Positions 1-11,559 of a DNA stretch of 64,000 bases are shown one piece after another. This stretch comes from Distichodus sexfasciatus. Its lineage: Eukaryota > Chordata > Actinopteri > Characiformes > Distichodontidae. The notes under the pieces are model-generated. The model made no database searches. It was not told the DNA's origin and worked only from the letters and a program-made list of their open reading frames with translations. The stretch spans positions 253,032-317,031 of the forward strand of contig JAVGVS010000295.1 of assembly GCA_032718565.1 (NCBI GenBank). Reading direction: 5' to 3'. How positions within the stretch are numbered: the first letter of the stretch is position 1; the number at the start of each line of letters is the position of its first letter. Position numbers and translations under genes: made by a program.

Positions 1-821
1 CTACGACCTTCTGCTGGTAAGAGTGTCTGAATTCATCTGGAAAAAGTGAAATTCTTTGGTAGTCCGTGTGTCTCCAGACATCAGCCATTTATGTAGAACA
101 TAATCGCGGGGTGTTTATTAGGTGCATATATATTTGTCGTCATTACAGCACAAGTATTTTTGAGACTTTTACTTTGCATGGATTGAGAGTGTGTGTATAT
201 TTACCAGCCTGTATTTGTCTGTTTTTATATAAGAAAAGTAATAATACTTTTGCTTTGTCACAGCAGTTAATTATTACACACCCTAATTCTGTCTGCAGTG
301 ACAAGCTTAAAGCACATTTGAAACTGAAAGGGGTGATATTGCAACCTCCAGGCTTTACAAACTGATGGTGCAAATTCCTATAGCTTCAGTTCCAAGCATG
401 TTCTGGCTGAGACAGTAATTTCTTCCTGAACTGGTCTCATCATTGTGTAATTTAGAAATTTAGAATAATCAGATTTTTTAAGCAATGAAATAAAAACTAA
501 ACTTTAAGACCTTGTGAGAATATTTCTTTTAATGCAGTCAAGGATCAAATCTAACCAGAACTTTGACTCAATGATATTTTTAATCGGTGACTTACACTTG
601 ATATAAATATATACAATGTTTTACTCTTTACTAACTGTCAAACAGTAGGATTATTAATGTAAATGAATATTTAACAACACTGAAAAGGAGCTACAAAAAA
701 CACGTACAGAGATGGGCAAAGATCTCTTTCTAGCTTGCCACTAAGGGTTTTTAAGTAGTAACTTTAATCTCACATATAAAATAGATGTAATCATGAAATA
801 TTCTTCTAATTTTTCCACCAG
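1..821. other. AT-rich non-coding DNA
   Basis: No gene, repeat family or obvious regulatory block is visible. The open frames here (about 100 codons on + and 76 on -) overlap on opposite strands, have no splice or codon-usage support and are probably chance. Confidence 0.6.
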
Positions 822-905
822 GAAGCTGTCGATAAAGCCTGGGAGACCTTCGCTCAAATCATGCCAAGCCTGGCAATTCCCACAATTCAGGGAAAAGAAC
901 TTTAA
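822..905 (+). CDS. Candidate terminal coding exon, unrecognised gene
   Basis: A pyrimidine-rich acceptor (ttctaatttttccaccag) ends at 821. From 822 the frame reads 27 codons to a TAA at 903-905, including AWETFAQIMPSLAIPTIQ and ending GKEL. The stretch is clearly richer in G+C than the AT-rich DNA on both sides, and its codons are ordinary vertebrate ones. I do not recognise the protein. The C-terminal KEL loosely resembles ER-retrieval tetrapeptides, but no signal peptide can be seen and I draw no conclusion from it. There is no canonical AATAAA close downstream. A short open frame after a chance acceptor is common in 64 kb, so this is only a candidate; a small conserved non-coding element is the main alternative. 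Confidence 0.22.
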   Translation, partial: EAVDKAWETFAQIMPSLAIPTIQGKEL

Positions 906-1587
906 TTTATGTTTTGTGGGTTCTTTAATATAGTACTGACATGTCTGAGGCTACCATCTCTGAAATGGAATTGCGAAATGGACCTCACATGTTCAATTGT
1001 GCAACCAACCACCTACTTGCTGCTAGCCAAAAAAGCATTTTGACTACCACAAAAGTGTCTTCATCTCAAAATATAAAATAAGCACACTGCAAATGTGATG
1101 CTTAGTCTAACCTGGGCTGTTTATCCAGTATGGTTGTGTAGAGGAATTGCTATATTAATTCTTGTCAATGTAAAGCTGAGAAAAAGAACATTTAAGCTCA
1201 GAAATGTAAGAGTCATATAAAGTATTAAAATGACTTGAAATAGAGAATAATAGAGGATTTTTAACTGTACAACTTGAAACAAAGCGAAAAGCACAATCCC
1301 ACACTTATTGCATTTCTAAGAGAGAAACAGCATCTCAGTGCTGAAAATGACTTTTACTGTCTATGAAGATAAAATAAGTTTGGAAGTATTTAAATATCTC
1401 TTTCTTTTAGGTCTCAATAACTGTAAGTTGTGGGTATGAAATAATAGCTAATGGTTGCAAAGAAATGCTTGCATATACATATTGCATATGAAAAGATATT
1501 GAAAAGGAAACCTATGGAAGACAGATCAAGAAAATGGTGATTTTCTGAATATAATGTAAAAATTTGTTCGCTTTGCTTTTATTGCAG
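906..1587. other. AT-rich non-coding DNA
   Basis: Nothing recognisable. It would be 3' UTR or intergenic DNA if the preceding exon candidate is real. Confidence 0.5.
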
Positions 1588-1711
1588 AAATTACACAAAA
1601 GAAATGTATGCCGTTATTGGCTTGAACATTCTCTATGGGGCCCAAGGAGACATTCTCAGTGTTCATGATGCACACTGGTGTTCCTCTGGAAGCTTATCAC
1701 GTTATTCAAAG
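1588..1711 (+). CDS. Weak candidate internal exon
   Basis: A good acceptor (tttgcttttattgcag, ending 1587) and a moderate donor (TTCAAAG|GTATAC at 1711/1712) bracket 124 bases that are open in one frame (41 codons beginning NYTKEMYAVIGLNILYG). A second, overlapping frame from the ATG at 1635 is also open. Two open frames in the same segment argue for chance. No family is recognised. Confidence 0.13.
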
Positions 1712-2368
1712 GTATACCACCAATCTACTTTTTGCCAGACAGGAGGCCCTATTTTCTGGGGCGAGAGTGATACCCCAATTATTCATTGTAATTCAGATGT
1801 GCTTAGAATCTGTTGTATGGGGAATATGTTTTGTTATTTGAGAGCTCCATTAAAGACATTTCACTTTGTTACGCTCAGTTTTATAGCCTTCACACAGAGC
1901 GAGAGTGAGAGAAAGGGCATACATTAGCATCATTTCAGCCTTTAAAGCTGCCATGAATTGGACGAGCAAGATAAGAAATTCTCTCAGGCTCTTGAAAGAT
2001 GTCATTTTGCAGTCAGTGTTTTGAAATAATGAAACAGTACACTGTTAGTGGCCACTAAAATTAGCTTACAACTATTAGGACAACAGATGTTGCCGAACAG
2101 TCTAGGAGTTTGTATGTGGTCTAGATTTGATTTTTTGGGGAAAAAGTGTCTAATGGTCAAGTCTAACTCAATTCTTATTTCTGTTTCTGTCTGCAATATA
2201 TGTCTTACCAAAATCACCCTGAATTGTCTGCTTGGATTGTCTACTGGTAATGAATCCTATACTGTCATTAAATAAATTCTTAGCATTTATAATAATACTT
2301 TAAAATATTTCATATGGACACATTTTTTTTTTTGTTTTTAAGAATCCTCACAGTATCATTTAAAATTC

Positions 2369-2444
<76 letters not shown>

Positions 2445-3030
2445 GTTACACAGTCCTTTCACGCAGTCCTTTTAAGCTTTTTCTCTGATGTATTAATGTT
2501 ATATGAAAGTCCTCTAAAATATTTTTCAGATTTATGCTGTGCCATACCCAGACATAAATGACATGGGTCCATAGAATATGTGGTTATAGCCAGATGCTCA
2601 GTGTTCTGGCTGTGAAAGTGAACTTAATGAAGATAATACTCCAGCAAGAAGACAAGGGGCAGCTGGAGGTCTCTCTCTGGCTCCCTCTACCTTTTCTAAT
2701 TCTTTTTTTTCAATGAAGTATTACTGCCTTGTTTTTTGAGAAACATGCGATCAATACATCAGTTTTAAAATATCTGTTCGAATCAATACCAGAGTTTGCT
2801 GCAGGTCAAAAAGAGAATTTAGACACATGAACACATTTCAGTTTAGGAAATGTCAGCAGCTTAATTGGGAAGTTGAACTGTTTGGCTCTTGACCCAGAAA
2901 GACTTAAGAAGCCTGCTATTTTCAGGAATTGCTACTTACTGATCTATGCATCCTACTATATTTCTCTTCCAAACTAAGAGGAACTTGCAAGTCATTACAG
3001 CTTAGGTCAGGTCTTAGATTTCAAATGCCT
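1712..3030. other. AT-rich non-coding DNA around a TTA microsatellite
   Basis: Apart from the microsatellite at 2371-2444 nothing is recognised. A polyT run lies at about 2325-2334. Confidence 0.55.
2371..2444. repeat. (TTA)n microsatellite
   Basis: About 25 uninterrupted TTA units. ATT-type tails end several fish LINE families, but no LINE sequence is visible upstream, so it is called a simple repeat. Confidence 0.95.
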
Positions 3031-3720
3031 GGTTAGATGAATCAGTCGCTTAAAGGCCAGCATCTCTCCAGAAGAGGGGCCCTTCGTGGGTGAAAGCACT
3101 ACAAAAGGGGGGCTCTTGACGAGTGTTGCTAAATGTCCTCTCCTTGCCATGCACTTTTAGCATAAACAGTGTACAAGGACGGACTTGGAGGGCACACCTG
3201 GGACGAGGCAGAAAATCTACGCTTGGAGCTGTCAGGCCAGGGCCCCAAGGCACAAGGCCAGGGGAAAGGAGGCTCGCAAAAGAAGAGGGAGGTAAAGTGA
3301 GATATTACTCTCTAATTATTTGAACGAGTGGCTGTTGATGGAAAAGAGCAGGCTGGGGAGGGGATGGGAGAGCGGGATTTTGGTGCCGTTCGCTAGGCCC
3401 TTACCCCCACTTTCTCCCAAGTCTCTGGTGGGGAATTCATCAAGCAAGAGGAGAAGGATGATACCAAACACTGGAAAACATTGTTACCAGCGATAAGCTA
3501 ATGAGTGAGGTAAAGAGCGGCAAGTGGAGGTGGATAAGGGTGAAGTCACAGACTATTCTGAAATCACGGAAGAGAAGTATTTGGGCAATTATTTCCAATT
3601 ATGATGACGCGACTCTGATTTCGCTGAGGAAATAAGCTAAGAGGGACTTTCAAGGAGAGAAAACAGAGAGAACATCTCAAAGTCTCCATCGCTGAAGGTT
3701 TGCAGCCAAACAGAGCTTAA
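3031..3720. promoter_or_regulatory. Candidate conserved regulatory block
   Basis: Composition changes from AT-rich to mixed, with scattered CpGs and no repeats. The second half (about 3540-3640) carries a CRE-like TGACGCGA near 3605 and AT-rich homeodomain-like words. Short opposite-strand frames at 3050-3323 lack splice or codon support. The call is inferred from composition only. Confidence 0.28.
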
Positions 3721-6110
3721 AGAGGACAAAAGAAAAGAAATGTACTGTATTTGTGTAATGATGTGAATAATGAATCTGCAGTGTAACATGCCAGATATTT
3801 GGTGATTTTTTTGTTCTGGTTTACATTAGATGGTGTGAACCTGATAGCCTTGTGTCATTGTTTTGTTCTTCTGCTTTGAAAAGGGAAATAAATCCAGGAG
3901 TCTAAGAAATGTCACTTTATTTCTAGCCAAAATAAGACTAATGATTTTATTTGAAGGTTGTTTAAACCAAACAGTCACTCTGTAGAGACTAATTTCCATT
4001 TATAAGGGACACATATTGGTTGTAAGAAAGAGACTCATCGTAACACTATTATGATGTTTTATTATGTCATTTTATGTATTTCTCCCTTTAACAAATTAGT
4101 AATTTTCTTGCAAAGAACATGTCAAATCTCTGTGTATATTTTACTTTTAAAGTGCATCAGATTGCACATTGACCTTCTAGTAGATGATGCTGAACTGTTT
4201 CATTAAAGAAAGTACTGGGGTGGTTCTAAAGTCTCCTGTTTTTCCTGTCCTCCCTCTTTTAATCTTATTACTTAAGTCTGACCATGACAGCATTTTTCGG
4301 CATCCTGCAAAATATCATTCTCTGCACTGGACATTTTATGGCATCACACATTTAGCCATTGGTAATTAAAGTTTCCCTCTTGCTGTTTGCTATTGCTCCA
4401 TCTCGCTTAGCACTGTATTTCAACAGCATGAAGCACCCTTAATGAATGGAGGCAACAGAAGCATGGGCTGCATAAATTGACACTAGAGTAGTGTGCCCAA
4501 TATCACCCTGCCCCCGTGGGAGCCGCGAGGATGAGTGCATGTGTGTGTGTGTGCATGTGTGTGTGTGTGCTGTTTTCCATTTTTAATATTTGCACACATT
4601 TTTTTCTGCTCTGAAAATAACAGTCCCTCGTGTGTGCACACACACTCGAACGACAGGAATGAAACTGTTAGCTAGCTGCTCAGAAGACTCTTCCCTCGAG
4701 ATGATTGGGAAAGTTTTATAACAAATGACAGAATTTAATTTACACCCGGATTTTCAACTGTGACAAATACTGATATTTTAAAAAAATCTAGCACTGAGAT
4801 CCTAAGTACTGGCATCTGCAATTATCCTGTGAAAAGTACATGAGAAATTTAGTCCTAGAAAAAAAAAAGATGTTTGCCGAAATGCACGAAGTATGCTGTC
4901 ATTTCTTAACAGCTCTAAAGCGGCCTGTAATTCCAGCAAGTACCCACTAACACCTAAACTACAATGATGATGATCTTAATGACCTGAATGAAAATGAGAA
5001 AATACTAAAAGTGAAGCTTTTCTGTTCAAACAATCTGGAGCCTATAGCGTCAGAGAGCAACATCTGTACTCTGTCTCTTGTCAGAACTGTCTCGCGTAAC
5101 ACTGAGCCCAAATGTGTTAACTAAATGTTACAATATGTATCGAAAGACCCAACTTACTAACTGGAGAGATGGTTGGGCAGACCTCTGAAACCACTTTATA
5201 AATGTGTATTCATCTTCTGTGGACAATGTGGTATGACCTGTCCAGTTGTTATGTGGAACAGGAAATGGCTGGACGGTTGTTGATCAATACAGCAAGTGGG
5301 TATACATATTATCTACTTCCTTGAGGAACATATGTAGTAGTCTCATGCCGGACCTTCCAGTGTCTTTTCAAAGAAAATCTGTGAATCTGTAACTCATTTT
5401 TCCCTCTGTCATTTACCTTGAACTTTTACATTTGGTAAGTGGCACTTTAAATGCAATATGTCAATATGTGTGACACTAAAAAACAACATTATTTCACTAA
5501 TACACTGTTTTGACCTGTAAATATTAAAGAAAATAAAAGTGATTTACTACTTTGATGAGTGATAATATCATGTTGAAGACAATAAAAGCACAATAATGTT
5601 CATCTGTTTTTAAGTGCTAATGATTTGATTATCCGTCATGGCATATTAAGATTCATGGTCCTTTTGCAATCAAATGTCATGAAATAACATAATGGTTTAC
5701 GGTGAACTTAAGATACGGTGAATCATTATTGTTTTCTAATAAGAGAAATGTGGCCTTCTTTAAATAGGTGGAAATGAAGTTGTTTTTGTACTTCCATCAT
5801 GTGTATCAACTGTACACTCATAAAAAAACACTTGTTTTTGACAAAGCCGCCCATACCACTTGTCACGTTGATTTGACTGTCATTTGCAAGTAAAAAACTG
5901 TTATCAATAAGACCCGGTTAAATTCATTAGGAGTCTCTCATACTTAAATGGCTTTAGAATTATGCTAAGGCTGTATTTTGAGCGTAACAGTCTGTTTATG
6001 CTTTATTGTTGTTGATACATAAAATGTGGATTTAACAGTTCCAGAGCAATAAAATGTAACCGTGACAAACATGCACATATTTTTGCTGGAGAATTAGTTA
6101 TCACATTCGC
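3721..6110. other. AT-rich non-coding DNA
   Basis: Long AT-rich stretch, nothing recognised apart from the TG microsatellite near 4.54 kb and a short GTGTGTGCACACACAC palindrome at about 4630-4646. Confidence 0.55.
4539..4570. repeat. (TG)n microsatellite
   Basis: Two TG runs separated by a CA step, followed 60 bases later by a short TG/CA palindrome that could form a hairpin or Z-DNA. Confidence 0.85.
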
Positions 6111-6119
6111 AAAACCAGT

Positions 6120-6600
6120 TCCGATCTATAAAGATGATGTGTTTTCATGATTCACGTGCCATACGGCATCTATGCAGACTTTTTTCCCTGAGCTTTGTGT
6201 AGCCTGCCTCATTATATGTGGAGCGTGGTGAAAGGTGTTCTGTCGGCTTTTTTGAGGCAACTAGGAACGCGAAGGGGGGAAAACTAATTTACACTCGTCT
6301 GCAGCCTGCGGATTCCTTTCTTCAGCCAGAGCGTGCAGGCAGCAGGGTCGGGCACTGGTGTGATCGAAACTCCGAGCCCCTTTGCGCTCCAAAAGGGCGC
6401 TTCCTATACAAATAATTGGTTTTGTTTGTAAATCGGTTCATTACAAGTTAATTGCTGTTAACACTGGGGAAATGAGTGGCTTAAGGGGGCTTGACCCCGT
6501 GAGTGAAGGTCTGGCCCGGTGAATGTGTGACGATTTCCTTACCTACATTGTCTGGGGTCAGGAGGGGTTAGGGGGCAGCCGGTGGCTTTGTTAGTTTTGT
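6120..6600. promoter_or_regulatory. Candidate conserved regulatory block
   Basis: GC- and CpG-enriched island in AT-rich surroundings, free of repeats. It contains a palindromic E-box CACGTG at 6153-6158 and AT-rich homeodomain words near 6410-6455. The 65-codon frame at 6218-6415 has no gene support. Enhancer call is inference. Confidence 0.32.
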
Positions 6601-7370
6601 GTGAATGTGAGGGACCCAGTCATTCAGGGACATAGTGCATCCCGAGATCTGAGCCTGTCCACTGCAGGCCCGGATGAAAGAACAAGGAGAGATGAGGATG
6701 GATCCATTGAAACGAAAGCACACTTCCTTCAAGGAGGGAGCTTCCCCCATCACCCGTTCCCCTCCTTCCCCTTCCCCTTCTTCCCTCCTTTTTCTCTATC
6801 CACTGAAAATGGCTTTAGGGCAGGGGGACATATCTATGGTACTCCCCTTTCTCTTCCTCCAGTGCTCATTAGCAAGACCATTATGGGTAAATCCCACATT
6901 TACTTCTTTTACCCATATAGTATAAAGGATCTTTCCAGTCCTAGAACTTCGGAGGATGAAAAAAACCCAAACCCAAAAACGTATAGGTAAAAGGATTAAA
7001 TTAATAGTGTCCACTGATGAAAAAACATTCTTTTGTCCAATTTCAGCTCTAAAGGAAAATTGCCATCAATAAAATAATAATTTGTAAAACTCCAGCCCTA
7101 CTTTATGCATGAACCTGCTCAGACTTACTCGCATTGGTATAAAAATCACTAGTCAGAAAACTGCATATGTACACCGTGTCTACAGTGGCTAAGACTTGAG
7201 ATCCAAAGATATAGGCAGCAAAAACAGCAAGCAACACTGCTAGTATGAAAATATATTATCATTTTTGGTCTTCTGTACAGTGTTACATTACTCACATATT
7301 GCATATTGTAACCAGTCTGAGTTCACGAATGACTCAATATCTGAGCAATATCTGCACCCCAGGAGAAAGT
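6601..7370. other. Non-coding DNA with a pyrimidine tract
   Basis: A pyrimidine-rich tract (CCTTCC/CCCTTC words) occupies about 6757-6798. Three overlapping open frames of 72-129 codons on both strands around it arise from this biased composition. Nothing else recognised. Confidence 0.5.
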
Positions 7371-7374
7371 AGCT

Positions 7375-8190
7375 TTGCCCTCGAGGGAGCACAACAGGCT
7401 TCTCATTATTAACCTCCTAACAGGCAGTCAAAGGCTGGCCTGATTCCCACAGGCCACGGCTGAAAATACAGTATCCGATTTGAGGAGACCACCTGTCTCC
7501 TGGTCCCTCCTCCCTAGAGAACACTGCAGCTACTCGACATCAGCGTCCATGAGATGAAGCTCACAGCGAGTGTTGTCATACTAAAGGCTGATAATAGTCA
7601 AGACTTTGGGAGGCAGCGACACTAGGAGATGTAGGTAAGGTTTGGCAATAGCACATTGTCACATCCACCTGGGGAAGTTGCAATTTTCATGTTTTTGGGT
7701 GCCATGTAACGAATGTAGATTAGGTTTGGAGACGGCATAATGAGCTCGGGATTTCATATTCTGTATCATTAATTGGCGGTCGCAAGCCATGAATTGCCGC
7801 CAAAGCTCTCACTTGCGTGCAACTCAGCATTGTGCAGCCAAAAGCTGTTCTCACCCATCATCTGTCCTCCCATTATGTTTTGAAGAGGAAAATCATTTTG
7901 CAGTTTCGCCTTGTGCCGTAGAAGCCCAGAAATCTGGATCGGAGCATAAACATGAAATTCCGCTCCGGATTACTGAACACTTTCCAACTGTTTGTGTTGA
8001 GCGAGTCTTAGTGCACTTCTGTTTGCAAATAAAACACAGGGCTCTTCAAGGTACAGGGAGCGCTGGCGACACTAATCTTCAGCACCTGCCTTGGCACTGC
8101 CTGCGGAAACTACTTGACCCGCCTTGGCAGCGTTTGTGGAAACCATTTGACCCCCAGGACTGGCACAGACATGGCCAATAAGTAAAAATG
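7375..8190. promoter_or_regulatory. Candidate conserved regulatory block with a 33-bp tandem duplication
   Basis: About 800 bases of mixed composition without repeats, following an AT-rich stretch. It contains paired homeodomain-like words (about 7405-7420, 7765-7775) and, at 8089-8154, two tandem 33-bp units each with a TTGGCA NFI half-site. The 130-codon frame at 7789-8181 has no domain or splice support and is considered chance. Enhancer role is inferred. Confidence 0.38.
8089..8154 (+). repeat. 33-bp tandem duplication, diverged
   Basis: Unit 1 is 8089-8121 and unit 2 is 8122-8154, 25 of 33 positions identical by eye. Each begins CCTTGGCA, contains GGAAAC in the middle and ends TTGACCC, so the NFI-like half-site TTGGCA and a nuclear-receptor-like half-site (GGGTCAA on the other strand) are both duplicated with 33-bp spacing, close to three helical turns. 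Confidence 0.75.
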
Positions 8191-9030
8191 GTACCGCTGT
8201 GGTCATGACTGCTCTTTCTGGGATATTACAAGTCTACAGCAGTTGATTCTTTGCAGTTTCAGGAGAGCAGACAACACTGAATACTGTTGATCAGGATGGT
8301 TTGGTGGTCATTATCAGTGCACAGGCACATTATCTTGCTCTTCTTGCAAATACTTTTTAGTCCTGCTAGTTTTACAGTGTATCATTCATTCTCAATATAA
8401 GCTATGAGTCTGTGATTAAGAACTTTTTTTTTTTTTTTTAATTAGTCCTGTATGGTTGGTAAGTGTGAGCAGTAGTCAACATATTGTTTATAGACAATCT
8501 TCCTTGCGGTTGCAAGGTCAGACTATCAGACGATCTAATATCATTTCTTAAAAATTGGCCCATTCTTAGTTAATATGAGCAGTATTACAGATACAATATC
8601 CAGAAACTCAATGTCCTTTGTAAATCACAAATTGTCACAATATGACTGAGATTGTGGGCTTTCTGTCATGAACACACACCCACCATGATTTTGCCAGTGG
8701 TAGACCTATGGAACAAAATGTTTTTGAATTTGAATTTAGTATGTGTGCAAATTGAAATCGTCAAATCTTAATTGTGTAATAGCCTTGCTTTAAACCAGTC
8801 TTTTGCATCTTTGATGGCTACTCAGATTAGAATCCTTTGACAATCCTTAAATAAGTGCTGATGAGAATCACCTAAATTATTGGTCTAGTTAGGCCTTTAT
8901 TTTCCAGCAAAAACAGAGAAACTCATTCAATATTTATTTTAGCTTTCTGTAAAACTAGATAATATGCTACTAGGACAGTGTATAAATGGACAGGTTACTG
9001 GTATTCAATCAGATAGTAATGAGCACTTAT
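8191..9030. other. AT-rich non-coding DNA with a polyT run
   Basis: A T run lies at 8424-8439. Nothing else recognised. Confidence 0.55.
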
Positions 9031-9880
9031 TTAAGGATTGTCAGAGCAAAAGTCAAGTGATGTACTTTACACTGCCTGTAATGCACACTATAGAGCTGCA
9101 TAACACTATACTTTTCACACGGTTCGGAGAGTGATGCTGTTCTCATGTCAGCTAAGGCTTTCCTCCCCTGATATTGTTTCCTTATATGTGGGTGGCATTT
9201 TTTCAAGTCCCACATAGGATTTAGAAGACAAGCGGTCATTTAGAGACGGAGAGAGGGCCCTCGGAACAAATGCCTGCTATTAAAGTAAAGTAAACAGTCT
9301 GATACACTGCGGGATGGCCTGTCCTTCATAATATTTGTTAATTTGTTTAGGGCAACATTGAGAGGAGTGGGCTGTAGTGGGGGGAAACGTAGATGAAGGG
9401 AAAGTAATCTAAGAGGCCAATGATCTTTAGCTTTACAAATGGGTGGGAGAGAGCGTAGGTGAAATCGGATACACCCCAAATCACCCTTGAAGGTACAACA
9501 GGCTTTGTCCCACAGGAAGCAGACAACATGGCAGTCAGCAGGGCCATTTCTTTTGCGGGGCCACAGGCGCTGCTGGTGGGGCAGATTCGTCATCTTTTTA
9601 TGTGATGCCTTTTCAAAGGCTTCAGCGATCCAGGAACCTTCTGCACTCAAAATGGTCTAAACCATTACACAGCATTTTAAGAGCTGTTCCATTTACAAGT
9701 GGAACTGGAATTTGTGGCTCACAAAGTTGCTTCAAAGTCACTGTGACATCGAGCATGATTGTCATTGATTCAATATGCACACCTAATAAACAGCTGCCAC
9801 ACAGTTTTCTTCCTCTAATTACAGGACCATAGTCCTATACCATTTTTACCATGGTCCAAATCCCTGGAATCGTAGCAGAA
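9031..9880. promoter_or_regulatory. Candidate conserved regulatory block
   Basis: Mixed-composition, repeat-free DNA with open frames on both strands (136 codons on -, 9240-9650) but no coding signature or splice sites. An imperfect dyad GGACCAT...ATGGTCC spans 9824-9857. Regulatory call rests on composition only. Confidence 0.28.
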
Positions 9881-10064
9881 GTCGGGAAAAAAATCCAGCC
9901 CTTGTAGCAAAGGCAAGTTATACTAAACAGGGGACTTAGCTTGCTTTAAACATTTTTTCGTCATGTGGACGGCTAGTTTGGAGGGTGCATGTTTTAAAAA
10001 CATTGCCAGTTTCTTTCCCAACTGGAGGGAAATTGTGGTTTAACACATCAGGGAGCTGTCACAG

Positions 10065-10490
10065 GGTAAATGCTATGTGCATATTCTAATGTGCATATTT
10101 CGCGCTCACATTCTTTCGCTGGTATTCACCGCCTGTCAGTCAATGGGGCTTTTTACTGACGAGACGCCGAGCTGTGGATCCGGTCGCCATGGCAACTTTG
10201 CAAGGTCTGTGTTACTGGAAAATCCATTTAAGGATCAAATTAATCGGAGAGTGGGGGGGGGTGGGGGTTAAGGGGGAAAGGTCCGCGCCGTTTGATTGCC
10301 ACGCAGCACCTTGACAAAGGCCTTGGCACCGTGGTGCTGTCAGTTTTCTGAAGGGTGCAGAACATGTGGAGGCTCTGGAGGAGAATGGTGGAGGAGAACT
10401 GAGGCCATGACAGCGCCAATACAGTCCCTTGAATCAGGCTTCATTAAAGGAGCAAGACATCTACTATTGAAAGATGGCTAATAAGGAATC
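10065..10490. promoter_or_regulatory. Candidate enhancer with a perfect RFX X-box
   Basis: CpG-bearing block that includes GTCGCCATGGCAAC at 10183-10196, an exact match to the RFX X-box consensus (GTNRCC, 2-bp gap, RGYAAC). A G-rich tract follows at 10251-10276. RFX factors act in ciliated cells and in neural and endocrine tissue, so a role there is possible, but this is inferred from one motif. Confidence 0.42.
10183..10196. promoter_or_regulatory. RFX X-box motif
   Basis: Both halves match the consensus exactly: GTCGCC, AT, GGCAAC. The site is nearly palindromic, as expected for an RFX dimer site. A match of this quality is expected roughly 0.1 to 0.3 times by chance in a window this long. 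Confidence 0.6.
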
Positions 10491-11400
10491 AAAGCCTGAG
10501 CTGATTTGTAAATTCGGATTTCATTTATGAAGTCCAATAAAAGAAGGTATTAACCTTTGAAAAGTGTCAAATGACAGTAAATATTAAAAATTAAAAAAAT
10601 GCCACAAGTAACAAATGAGGGTAATTAGTTAATTAATATTTTCTCTATTTATAATTCTATATCTACTTGAATTTTAAATGTCTCTTTTGTCAGTAAAAAG
10701 TATGAAGTCATTACAAAAAAAATGTAAGTGCTGAAAGAAAATGTTGGATATCTTGCTGACATAGTAATGTTCACAGCTATGATGGTTGGAACATGTGCAG
10801 TTTTATGTCTTGCCATTATTCCCTGTAAATGTATAGTATAGTATAGCATAGCATAGCATAGCATAGCATAGTATAGTATAGTATAGTAGCTATTTACATT
10901 ACATTTACAGTGTATTAGGTATTACAATTAATCTAGAAATAATTAAAGTATAGAGGAGGATGTGCATCAGTTCTATGTAATATCAGTTCCCATGTGATAC
11001 TAAGGGACAGTAGTCAACCGAGAAAAATTATTCTGGCTGAAAAAAACCATTAAAAATGTGCACCTAAAGCATCAGATTCCTTTATATGTGACGGATCGAG
11101 AGAAAATGTGACTGATTTCTGTAATGTATTGGTGATGACCTCTGGTTTCTGGTGCTTTCCCAAGCTGTGTCTCATTTCAGCTTCGCTGCAGGTTCCTCCC
11201 TTAAAAGAGCGCTGTGAAGCGACCATCCTCAGTCATGCTGTCTTCTACATGCCTGGACAGGACCAGACCACCACCAGCTCCCGTATTGAGTTTACTGCTT
11301 GCTGAGTCTTCCCTCCCATCTCTTCTTCAAGGCAGGAAAAAGCCTTACCTGTCTATGACCCAGACACAGTCTGAGCGCTGAGCCAAATCTTCCAGCCATA
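10491..11400. other. AT-rich non-coding DNA with a pentamer repeat
   Basis: Apart from the pentanucleotide array nothing is recognised. Confidence 0.5.
10831..10889. repeat. Pentanucleotide (GTATA/GCATA)n array
   Basis: Twelve or so 5-bp units arranged as GTATA, then GCATA, then GTATA blocks, so the variant units are grouped in the centre. It is followed by 'tttacattacatttacag', which resembles the fish SINE tail. Confidence 0.9.
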
Positions 11401-11401
11401 T

Positions 11402-11450
11402 CTTTACAGTTACATTTGCAGCATTTGGCTCTCCTATCGAGTGTGACATA
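11402..11450 (-). mobile_element. Degraded SINE tail fragment
   Basis: The words 'acatttgcagcatttggc' and 'tctcctatc' resemble the reverse complement of the common fish SINE 3' tail. Short and diverged, hence low confidence. Confidence 0.35.
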
Positions 11451-11559
11451 TGTCAGGGCTTTGTAGTCCACCGATGGAACCTGTTCCTTATATTTAGTTG
11501 TGTGCCCAAACTTAAATAAACAGCTGCTCAGTTAAGTAACTTGCCTTACTTACCTGGGA

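Noticed and set aside
8078..8100. Possible REST/RE1 element (TTCAGCACC)
   Set aside because: Only the left half matches; the right half GGACAG is absent at a permitted spacing.
7789..8181. 130-codon plus frame
   Set aside because: Covers the 33-bp tandem duplication; the encoded sequence shows no recognisable domain.
9240..9650. 136-codon minus frame
   Set aside because: No motif, codon bias or splice context; more likely conserved non-coding DNA.
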